Assembly: GCF_001598435.1 (NCBI RefSeq) | Contig: NZ_BCYY01000017.1 | Location: forward strand, 59,340-123,339 | Length of the DNA: 64,000 nucleotides | Direction: 5' to 3' | From: Sphingomonas pituitosa NBRC 102491 | GTDB taxonomy: Bacteria > Pseudomonadota > Alphaproteobacteria > Sphingomonadales > Sphingomonadaceae | Shown here: positions 1 through 6,411 of the stretch, one piece after another | Position numbering within the stretch: position 1 is the first letter of the stretch | Layout: each line of letters begins with the position of its first letter | The notes under the pieces: model-generated | What the model was told of the DNA's origin: nothing | What the model saw: the letters and a program-made list of their open reading frames with translations, nothing else | Databases searched by the model: none | Translations under genes and position numbers: made by a program

Positions 1-233
1 GGTTCACGGCCTTCTCGCGGATGCAGACCGAACTGGACGAGGCACGCACCGCGCTCGCCAACCGCAAGACGATCGACAAGGCCAAGGCGATCCTGATGGC
101 ACAGCGCGGACTGAACGAGGCCGATGCCTATGCGCTGCTGCGCAGCACGGCGATGAACCAGGGGAAGCGGATGGTCGATGTGGCAGAGGCGCTGATCACC
201 GCGAGCAGCCTGCTGGGCGGAGGCGCGGCATGA
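1..233 (+). CDS. nasT: NasT-type ANTAR antiterminator, C-terminal part
   Basis: The reading frame is already open at base 3 and ends at the TGA 231-233, so only the last ~77 residues are in the window; the receiver-like N-terminus is cut off by the edge. What remains is an ANTAR RNA-binding domain: a helical stretch with KTIDKAKAILMAQRGLNEADAYALLR followed by a short C-terminal tail. NasT proteins bind paired hairpins in mRNA leaders and prevent intrinsic termination; they are held inactive by NasS until nitrate or nitrite binds NasS. The stop overlaps the nasS start (ATGA), so the two are translationally coupled. Two leaders with the expected hairpin pair and terminator lie downstream in this window, at narK and nirB, which supports the assignment strongly. 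Confidence 0.85.
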   Translation, partial: FTAFSRMQTELDEARTALANRKTIDKAKAILMAQRGLNEADAYALLRSTAMNQGKRMVDVAEALITASSLLGGGAA

Positions 234-1444
234 CGCCGGTGCGCGCCGCCTTCCTGCCGCTCACCGACAGTGCGGTGCTGGTCGCCGCGCGGGAAAAGGG
301 TTTCGCGCAGGCGCAGGGGATCGACCTGGAACTGGTGCGGACGACCAGTTGGGCCACGCTGCGCGACCGTCTCGTCTACGGCCAGGTTCAGGCCGCGCAG
401 ATGCTGGCGCCGCTCGCCGTTGCGGTGACGCTGGGGCTGAGCCAGCAGCCGGCGGCGCTCTCCGCGCCGTGCAAGCTGAACAGCAACGGCAACATGCTGG
501 TGATGTCGCAGGCCTTCGCCGCGGCGCTGGAGCCGGATCTTGCCGCGCGGTTGGCCGATCCGCTCGGCACCGGACATGATTTTGCCAGCGCGATCGGGCT
601 GTTCCGGCGCAAGCCGATCATCGGCATCGTCCACCGCTTTTCCGGCCACGCGCTGATGCTGCGCTATTGGCTGGGCAGCGTGGGCATCGATCCGGATCGC
701 GATGTCGTGCTGCGCGTGCTGCCGCCCTCGCTGACGGTGGAGGCAATGCGAGCGGGCGAGATCGACGGGTTCATCGCGGGCGATCCGTGGCCGGCGGCTG
801 CGATCGCGCAGGGGCTGGCCGAGGCCGTCGCCATCGGCGCGCGGATCTGGCAGCGCGGCGTGGAAAAGGTACTGGCGCTGCGCACCGACTGGATGGAAGC
901 CCATGCGGAGACGGTCGATCGGCTGCTGCTCGCCCTGGCGCAGGCGGCGCGGTGGTGCGATGATCCCGCCAACCGAAGCGAACTGGCCGCGCTGCTGTCG
1001 CGCGAGGCATATGTCGGCGAGCCGGCGGAGCTGATCGAAGCCGGGCTGAGCGGGCACGTGATTCCGCGGCTGGGTGCCCCTGCCGTCGAACAGCCGGATT
1101 TCCTGCTGTTCCACCGCGAGGCGACGGCTTTTCCGTGGCGCAGCCAGGCGCTGTGGATCTATTCGCAACTCGTCCGGTGGCGCCAGGCCGAACCGAGCGC
1201 CGAGGCCGAAGCGGCGGCCGCCGCAGTGTTTCGGCCGGACGTGTATCGCCGCGCGCTCGGCGCGAGCGGGGAGCCGATGCCCGGCGCGAGCATGAAGCTG
1301 GAAGGTGCGGTCGGCGTCTCTACCGGGGTGGGCGCGCATCGGGGCGCGTTGACGCTCGGGCCGGACCGTTTCTTTGACGGTCGCGTATTCGATCCCGAGC
1401 GGCTGGACGAATATCTGGCGGAGTTCGACGGTACGCGGGGATAA
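230..1444 (+). CDS. nasS: NasS nitrate/nitrite-sensing protein
   Basis: This 404-residue protein is a NrtA/CmpA-type nitrate-binding fold without a signal peptide or lipobox, so it acts in the cytoplasm as the sensor of the NasS-NasT pair rather than as part of a transporter. N-terminal landmarks are the start MTPVRAAFLPLTDSAVLV and, near residue 80, the APCKLNSNGNM segment that resembles the ligand-pocket region of NrtA relatives. It starts at ATG 230, four bases inside nasT. In the family, ligand-free NasS sequesters NasT and nitrate or nitrite releases it. The neighbouring leaders with antiterminator architecture show the regulatory output. The alternative, a soluble component of a nitrate ABC importer, is unlikely because no permease or ATPase gene is nearby. 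Confidence 0.85.
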   Translation: MTPVRAAFLPLTDSAVLVAAREKGFAQAQGIDLELVRTTSWATLRDRLVYGQVQAAQMLAPLAVAVTLGLSQQPAALSAPCKLNSNGNMLVMSQAFAAALEPDLAARLADPLGTGHDFASAIGLFRRKPIIGIVHRFSGHALMLRYWLGSVGIDPDRDVVLRVLPPSLTVEAMRAGEIDGFIAGDPWPAAAIAQGLAEAVAIGARIWQRGVEKVLALRTDWMEAHAETVDRLLLALAQAARWCDDPANRSELAALLSREAYVGEPAELIEAGLSGHVIPRLGAPAVEQPDFLLFHREATAFPWRSQALWIYSQLVRWRQAEPSAEAEAAAAAVFRPDVYRRALGASGEPMPGASMKLEGAVGVSTGVGAHRGALTLGPDRFFDGRVFDPERLDEYLAEFDGTRG

Positions 1445-1601
1445 GGGTATTCGTCGGACTTCTGGGGGCAAGCGTTCCCGGTACCTGCAGCGCGCGTTGC
1501 GCGGAACGGCTGCGGTCGGACCCATCGCGGGTTGGGGGGCGACCTGCTCCCCTCAACTTCGCGCTTGCAGCACGGCGCAATCCGCGCGATGATCCATCCG
1601 T

Positions 1602-1635
1602 CGCGCAAGGATGCGCGCCCATCGGGAGAGCGCCC
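1602..1635 (+). promoter_or_regulatory. ANTAR (NasT) target hairpins in the narK leader
   Basis: Hairpin P1 is CGCGC-AAGGAT-GCGCG (1602-1617) and hairpin P2 is GGG-AGAGCG-CCC (1624-1635). Both have six-base loops with A at position 1 and G at position 4, the signature of ANTAR-protein RNA targets. They sit about 40 bases upstream of an intrinsic terminator in the 313-base gap between nasS and narK. P2 has only three clear base pairs, so its exact limits are uncertain. NasT binding here is inferred from this architecture and from nasT being encoded next door. Confidence 0.65.
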
Positions 1636-1673
1636 CAACGCCGGGGCATGCCTCCCCCTCTGAACGCAGCAAG

Positions 1674-1722
1674 GCCGCTGACCGGATTTCGCCCGCGCGA
1701 ACGTCCGGCGAGCGGCTTTTTT
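1674..1722 (+). terminator. Leader terminator before narK
   Basis: The stem pairs GCCGCT (1674-1679) with AGCGGC (1711-1716) and CCGGA (1682-1686) with TCCGG (1704-1708), separated by a 2x2 internal loop, and is followed at once by a run of six T. It lies 36 bases before the narK start codon, inside the leader rather than after a gene, so it would stop transcription of narK unless antitermination occurs. Confidence 0.8.
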
Positions 1723-1757
1723 CTTGTCCTTTTCAGATCGGTATTGGGGAAGACCTC

Positions 1758-3005
1758 ATGGCAACGGCATTTCTGGATCGAAACGTGCATCGAGCGGGCT
1801 CCGCCACGCGCGATGACGGCTTCTGGCGCAGCGGGCATTGGCCGACGCTGGTCGCCGCATTCCTGTATTTCGATCTCGCCTTCATGGTGTGGGTGCTCCT
1901 GGGCCCGCTCGCGCCCGACATCGCCAGGACGCTGCATCTCACCGCCGCGCAAAAGGGGCTGATGGTGGCGACGCCGACGCTCGCCGGCGCCTTGCTGCGC
2001 GTCGTCAACGGGCTGCTGGTCGACCGCATCGGGCCGAAGCGCTCGGGCGCGATCAGCCAGATGATCGTGATCGGCGGGCTCCTCTCGGCCTATCTGCTGG
2101 GCGTGAACAGCTTCGGCGGCACGCTGGTGCTGGGCGTGGTCCTCGGCTTTGCCGGCGCGAGCTTCGCGATCGCGCTGCCGCTCGCCAGTCGCTGGTACCC
2201 GGCCGAGCATCAGGGCAAGGCGATGGGGCTGGCGGGGATGGGCAATTCCGGCACCGTGCTCGCCGCGCTGTTCGCCCCGGCGCTTGCCAGGCTGTTTGGC
2301 TGGAACGCAGTGCTGGGGCTGGCGTGCATTCCGCTGGGCATCGTCTTCGTGCTCTATCTGGCGATGGCCAAGGACGCACCGAACGCGCCCGCGCCCAAGT
2401 CGCTCGTCGCATATCTGCATCCGTTGAAATCGGCGGACGCTTGGTGGTTGATGGGCTTCTACGCCGTCACTTTCGGTGGCTTTGTCGGCCTGGCGGCGTC
2501 GCTTCCGATCTATTTCACCGACCAGTTCAGGCTGACGCCGATCGTTGCGGGCTATTGCACCGCCGCCTGTGTGTTCGCGGGATCGCTGGTCCGGCCGCTG
2601 GGTGGCGCACTCGCCGACAGGATCGGCGGGGTGAAGATGCTCTCGACCGTGTTCCTGGTCGCCGCTGCCGCGCTGGCGGGCGTCAGCGTTGCGCCGACCC
2701 TGCCGATGGCGCTGGGCTGCTTCGTCGTCGCGATGCTGGCGCTCGGCACCGGCAACGGATCGGTGTTCCAGCTGGTGCCGCAGCGTTTCCAGGCGGAGAT
2801 CGGGGTGATGACCGGGCTGGTCGGCATGGCCGGCGGGATCGGCGGCTTCTATCTTGCCTCGTCGCTCGGCGTCGCCAAGCAACTGGCGGGCAGCTTCGCG
2901 CCGGGGTTCCTGATCTTCGCCGGGCTCGCGCTGGCCGCGCTGCTGGGCCTCACGCTGGTCAAGGCCTCGTGGCGCGCGCGCTGGACGAGCGGCGCGCGGA
3001 TCTGA
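1758..3005 (+). CDS. narK: NarK-type nitrate/nitrite MFS transporter
   Basis: A 415-residue inner-membrane protein of the major facilitator superfamily with about twelve hydrophobic segments. Both nitrate signature motifs of the NarK/NasA/Nrt family are visible: GMGNSGT near residue 157 and GTGNGSVFQLVP near residue 330. It should import nitrate (and possibly exchange nitrite) for the reductases encoded downstream. The ATG at 1758 is preceded by GGGGAAGA at a normal distance and gives the usual N-terminus; an in-frame extension to 1611 would run back into the leader hairpins and is rejected. Expression is probably controlled by NasT antitermination at the leader terminator just upstream. Confidence 0.9.
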   Translation: MATAFLDRNVHRAGSATRDDGFWRSGHWPTLVAAFLYFDLAFMVWVLLGPLAPDIARTLHLTAAQKGLMVATPTLAGALLRVVNGLLVDRIGPKRSGAISQMIVIGGLLSAYLLGVNSFGGTLVLGVVLGFAGASFAIALPLASRWYPAEHQGKAMGLAGMGNSGTVLAALFAPALARLFGWNAVLGLACIPLGIVFVLYLAMAKDAPNAPAPKSLVAYLHPLKSADAWWLMGFYAVTFGGFVGLAASLPIYFTDQFRLTPIVAGYCTAACVFAGSLVRPLGGALADRIGGVKMLSTVFLVAAAALAGVSVAPTLPMALGCFVVAMLALGTGNGSVFQLVPQRFQAEIGVMTGLVGMAGGIGGFYLASSLGVAKQLAGSFAPGFLIFAGLALAALLGLTLVKASWRARWTSGARI

Positions 3006-3021
3006 TCGGCGCGCTGCAGCC

Positions 3022-3333
3022 TCACCAGGAGACGTCCTCATCGGCATAGTCGATGAAGCGCCGGCCGGCCTTGCGCCTGCGCCACGCGCCCACTCGCAGG
3101 GCCAGATAGAGGAGCAGGGCCGGTAGGGTCGCAAGCGGCGTATAGCCGAACGGCACGCCCAGGTGCAGCAGCCCGCCCAGGGAAAGCCCCGTCAAGGGAA
3201 GGGCGGCCCGGCCCCACATCAGCCACAGCTGCAGGTCCTGGTCGGACCGGAAGCGCGGTGCGTCCGTCCGTTCCACCTGTGGCACGGCGTGGGGCCTACG
3301 GGATCGGGCCCAGCCCGGGCGGCGTACCGTCAT
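3022..3333 (-). CDS. Small membrane protein of unknown function
   Basis: A 103-residue ORF convergent with narK, whose stop codons are 16 bases apart. It has a basic N-terminus, a hydrophobic segment at about residues 38-60 and a second at 63-84, then an arginine-rich stretch and an acidic C-terminus (DYADEDVSW), so it looks like a two-helix inner-membrane protein. The ATG at 3333 was chosen over a longer frame to 3744, which would run antisense through the nirB leader and the nirB start. I do not recognise a family. Its promoter would face into the nirB leader region. Confidence 0.55.
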   Translation of the reverse strand: MTVRRPGWARSRRPHAVPQVERTDAPRFRSDQDLQLWLMWGRAALPLTGLSLGGLLHLGVPFGYTPLATLPALLLYLALRVGAWRRRKAGRRFIDYADEDVSW

Positions 3334-3433
3334 GGCGGTGATCGTACCGCACAGCCAAGGTCGCCGCCAAGGGGTATCCGCCCGACGGAAGGGCTTGAGC
3401 CGGCGCGGGAATCGCGATATGTTGCAATGCGAA

Positions 3434-3490
3434 GGACAAGGATGTCCCTCCCCACATAGCCACGCCAGCCCGTCGAAGGGCAAAACGTGG
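3434..3490 (+). promoter_or_regulatory. ANTAR (NasT) target hairpins in the nirB leader
   Basis: Hairpin P1 is GGAC-AAGGAT-GTCC (3434-3447); its loop AAGGAT is identical to that of P1 in the narK leader and has A1 and G4. Hairpin P2 pairs CCACG (3460-3464) with CGTGG (3486-3490) and, above an internal loop, GCCC (3468-3471) with GGGC (3478-3481); its six-base loop GTCGAA has G rather than A at position 1. A strong terminator follows 14 bases later. The shared loop across two leaders argues that NasT coordinates transport and reduction. Confidence 0.65.
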
Positions 3491-3504
3491 TCCTGTTGAT
3501 GGCA

Positions 3505-3559
3505 AAGCCGCCATCCAGCGCTCGGTTCGAAAGACCGGGCGCCGGATGGCGGCTTTTTT
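3505..3559 (+). terminator. Leader terminator before nirB
   Basis: A perfect 12-bp stem (AAGCCGCCATCC at 3505-3516 with its complement at 3544-3555), extended by GCGC/GCGC and CGGT/ACCG inner pairs, ends in a T tract to 3559. It lies 18 bases before the nirB ATG, within the leader, so it must be read through for the whole nirBD-nasA-cobA operon to be made. Confidence 0.85.
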
Positions 3560-3577
3560 CGTTTTGGAGCGAAGCGC

Positions 3578-6079
3578 ATGGAGTTTTTCGAAGCTACGGC
3601 GACCCACGTCGATGACGGTCCGGTGCCTGCCCCTGCATCGCCCGATGCGCGGGAGCATCTGGTGGTGATCGGCAACGGCATGGCAGGCTGCCGCGCGGTG
3701 GAGGAACTGCTCGCCCGCGACGGCACGCGCTTCCGCGTCACCATCTTCGGCGCCGAGCCGCATGTGAACTACAACCGGATCATGCTTTCGCCGGTACTGG
3801 CCGGTGAGAGGACGTTCCAGGAGATCGTGATCAACGATTCCGGCTGGTATGCGCAGCACGGCATCGAGCTGGTTGCGGGTGATCCGGTGGTGGCGATCGA
3901 CCGCGTCGCGCGCACCGTCACGGCGCGATCGGGCCGCGTCACCGGCTATGACAAGCTGCTGATCGCCACCGGCTCCGATCCGTTCATCATCCCCGTGCCG
4001 GGGCATGACCTGCCCGGCGTGATCAGCTTCCGCGACATGGCCGATGTCGACGCGATGCTGGCGGCAGCGGCGGGCGGCGGGGAGGCCGTGGTGATAGGGG
4101 GCGGGCTGCTGGGGCTGGAGGCGGCGCACGGCCTTACGCTGCGCGGCATGAAGGTCACCGTGCTCCACCTGATGCCGACGCTGATGGAGCGCCAGCTCGA
4201 CGAGGCGGCGGGCTGGCTGCTCAAGTCGGCGCTCGAGGCGCGCGGGCAGACCATCCTTACCGGGGCCGATACCGCCGCGATCCTCGGCGACGGCAAGGTC
4301 GAGGGCGTGCAGCTGAAGGACGGCCGCGTGCTCCCGGCGAAGCTGGTGGTGATGGCGGTCGGCATTCGCCCCTCGGTGAAGCTCGCCCGTGAAGCGGGGC
4401 TCGCGGTGGGGCGCGGCATCCAGGTCGACGATCACATGGTCACCAGCGATGCCGACGTGCTCGCGGTGGGCGAATGCGTCGAGCATGACGGCCAATGCTA
4501 TGGCCTGGTCGCGCCCTTGTGGGACATGTGCCGCAGCCTGGCGGACGGGTTGGTGGGGCGCACCAACCCCTATCGCGGATCGGTGACCTCGACCAAGCTG
4601 AAGGTGGCCGGGCTCGACGTCTTCTCGGCCGGGGACTTCTCCGGCGGCGAGGGCTGCGAGGACATCGTGCTGCGCGATGCGGCGCGCGGCGTCTACAAGC
4701 GGGTGGTGCTCAAGGACGACCGCATCATCGGCGCGGTGCTGTTCGGCGATACCGGCGACGGCGGCTGGTATTTCGACCTGCTCAAGAAGGGCGAGCGTGT
4801 CGCGGCGATCCGCGACGTGCTGATCTACGGCCAGGCCTTCGCCTCGGGAGGGGGGCTGGCGGACCCTAAGGCGGCCGTTGCGGCGCTCTCGGACGATGCC
4901 GAGATCTGCGGCTGCAACGGCGTTTCCAAGGGGCAGGTGGTTGCGAGCATCGCCGGCGGTGCGTGCAGCCTCGATGCCGTCCGCAGCGGCTGCAAGGCGT
5001 CCGCCAGCTGCGGATCGTGCACCGGCATCGTCGAGACCCTGCTGGCGCTGACGCTGGGCGAAGAGGGCGTGCAGGCGGGCCCGAAGACGATGTGCAAATG
5101 CACCAGCTACGGCCATGACGAGGTGCGCCGCGCGATCGTCGAACAGGGCATGCGCGCCATTCCCGAGGTGATGCAGCGGCTGCACTGGTCGACGCCCGAC
5201 GGCTGTTCGTCGTGCCGGCCGGCGCTCAACTACTACCTGCTCTGTGCGCTCCCGGGCGAATATGTCGACGACCAGCAGAGCCGGTTCGTCAACGAACGGC
5301 TGCACGCCAACATCCAGAAGGACGGCACCTATTCGGTAGTGCCGCGCATGTGGGGCGGGGTGACCACGCCCACGGAGCTGCGCGCGATCGCCGACGTGGT
5401 GGAGAAGTACAACGCGCCGATGGTGAAGGTCACCGGGGGCCAGCGGCTGGATATCTTCGGCATCCGCAAGGAGGATCTGCCGGCGGTGTGGGCAGACCTG
5501 AACGCGGCCGGGATGGTCTCGGGCCATGCCTATGCCAAGGCGCTGCGCACGGTGAAGACCTGCGTCGGCTCCGAATGGTGCCGCTTCGGCACGCAGGATT
5601 CTACCGGGCTGGGGATCAAGCTGGAGCGCGGTTTCTGGGGCAGCTGGATGCCGCACAAGTTCAAGATGGCGGTCTCCGGCTGCCCGCGGAACTGCGCCGA
5701 GGCGACGATCAAGGATTTCGGCGTGGTGTGCGTGGACTCCGGCTACGAGCTGCATGTCGGCGGCAATGGCGGCATCCATGTCCGCGCCACCGACCTGCTG
5801 GTAAAGGTCACGACCGAAGAGGAGGCGATGCACACTGCCGCCGCCTTTGTGCAGCTCTACCGCGAGGAGGCGCGCTATCTGGAGCGCACCGCGCCGTGGA
5901 TCGAGCGGGTGGGGCTTGGCCATGTGAAGGCCCGGGTCGTCGAGGACGAAGCCGGCCGCGACGCGCTGGCCGCGCGCTTCTGGCATTCCCAGTCCTTCAG
6001 CCAGGACGACCCCTGGGCCGAGCGTGTGGCGGGCGCAGATGCCGGCCTGCACCAGCCCCTTCTCGCCGCAGCGGAGTAA
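3578..6079 (+). CDS. nirB: NADH-dependent assimilatory nitrite reductase, large subunit
   Basis: An 833-residue cytoplasmic enzyme that reduces nitrite to ammonium with NADH. Domains in order: FAD/NAD(P)-binding oxidoreductase (about 28-320; first Rossmann motif VIGNGMAGCRA, second VIGGGLLGLEAA), a BFD-type [2Fe-2S] domain (about 440-495; CGCNGVSKGQ and CGSC), the nitrite/sulfite reductase ferredoxin-like half domain (about 530-640) and the [4Fe-4S]-siroheme domain with its two cysteine pairs, CVGSEWC near 661 and SGCPRNC near 700. Length fits NirB. The ATG at 3578 follows GGAGCGA. It is first in a tight operon with nirD, nitrate reductase and cobA, and sits behind the NasT-type leader. Confidence 0.95.
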   Translation: MEFFEATATHVDDGPVPAPASPDAREHLVVIGNGMAGCRAVEELLARDGTRFRVTIFGAEPHVNYNRIMLSPVLAGERTFQEIVINDSGWYAQHGIELVAGDPVVAIDRVARTVTARSGRVTGYDKLLIATGSDPFIIPVPGHDLPGVISFRDMADVDAMLAAAAGGGEAVVIGGGLLGLEAAHGLTLRGMKVTVLHLMPTLMERQLDEAAGWLLKSALEARGQTILTGADTAAILGDGKVEGVQLKDGRVLPAKLVVMAVGIRPSVKLAREAGLAVGRGIQVDDHMVTSDADVLAVGECVEHDGQCYGLVAPLWDMCRSLADGLVGRTNPYRGSVTSTKLKVAGLDVFSAGDFSGGEGCEDIVLRDAARGVYKRVVLKDDRIIGAVLFGDTGDGGWYFDLLKKGERVAAIRDVLIYGQAFASGGGLADPKAAVAALSDDAEICGCNGVSKGQVVASIAGGACSLDAVRSGCKASASCGSCTGIVETLLALTLGEEGVQAGPKTMCKCTSYGHDEVRRAIVEQGMRAIPEVMQRLHWSTPDGCSSCRPALNYYLLCALPGEYVDDQQSRFVNERLHANIQKDGTYSVVPRMWGGVTTPTELRAIADVVEKYNAPMVKVTGGQRLDIFGIRKEDLPAVWADLNAAGMVSGHAYAKALRTVKTCVGSEWCRFGTQDSTGLGIKLERGFWGSWMPHKFKMAVSGCPRNCAEATIKDFGVVCVDSGYELHVGGNGGIHVRATDLLVKVTTEEEAMHTAAAFVQLYREEARYLERTAPWIERVGLGHVKARVVEDEAGRDALAARFWHSQSFSQDDPWAERVAGADAGLHQPLLAAAE

Positions 6080-6084
6080 GCCGG

Positions 6085-6411
6085 ATGACCGACTGGATCG
6101 ATATCGGCACGCTCGCCGACCTGCCGCTGCGGGGCAGCCGCACGCTCACCCTTGCCGGTGACCCCGTGGCGGTGTTCCGCACCCATGACGACCGGGTCTT
6201 CGCGCTGATCGACCGCTGTCCGCACAAGGGCGGACCGCTCAGCGCGGGGATCGTGCACGGCCATGCGGTGGCCTGCCCGCTCCACAATCTGCGCATCTCC
6301 CTCGCGACCGGCGCGGTGCTGGGAGAGGATGCCGGTTGCACGCCGGTAGTGCCGGTGCGGGTGGCGGGCGAGCGGATCCTGCTCGCCAGCCCGGTGCGGG
6401 CGGCGGCGTGA
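6085..6411 (+). CDS. nirD: Nitrite reductase, small (Rieske-type) subunit
   Basis: A 108-residue NirD-type protein, partner of NirB in NADH-dependent nitrite reduction. The Rieske-like fold shows CPHKGGPL near residue 39 and CPLHNLR near 58, so both Cys-x-His pairs are present; many NirD proteins lack the full cluster ligands, so this one may bind [2Fe-2S]. It starts five bases after the nirB stop and its own stop overlaps the GTG of the nitrate reductase gene. Confidence 0.92.
   Translation: MTDWIDIGTLADLPLRGSRTLTLAGDPVAVFRTHDDRVFALIDRCPHKGGPLSAGIVHGHAVACPLHNLRISLATGAVLGEDAGCTPVVPVRVAGERILLASPVRAAA

Noticed and set aside
3522..3540. T-loop-like GGTTCGA that might belong to a tRNA
   Set aside because: It is the loop of the nirB leader terminator; no cloverleaf can be formed. 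No tRNA was found in the window.
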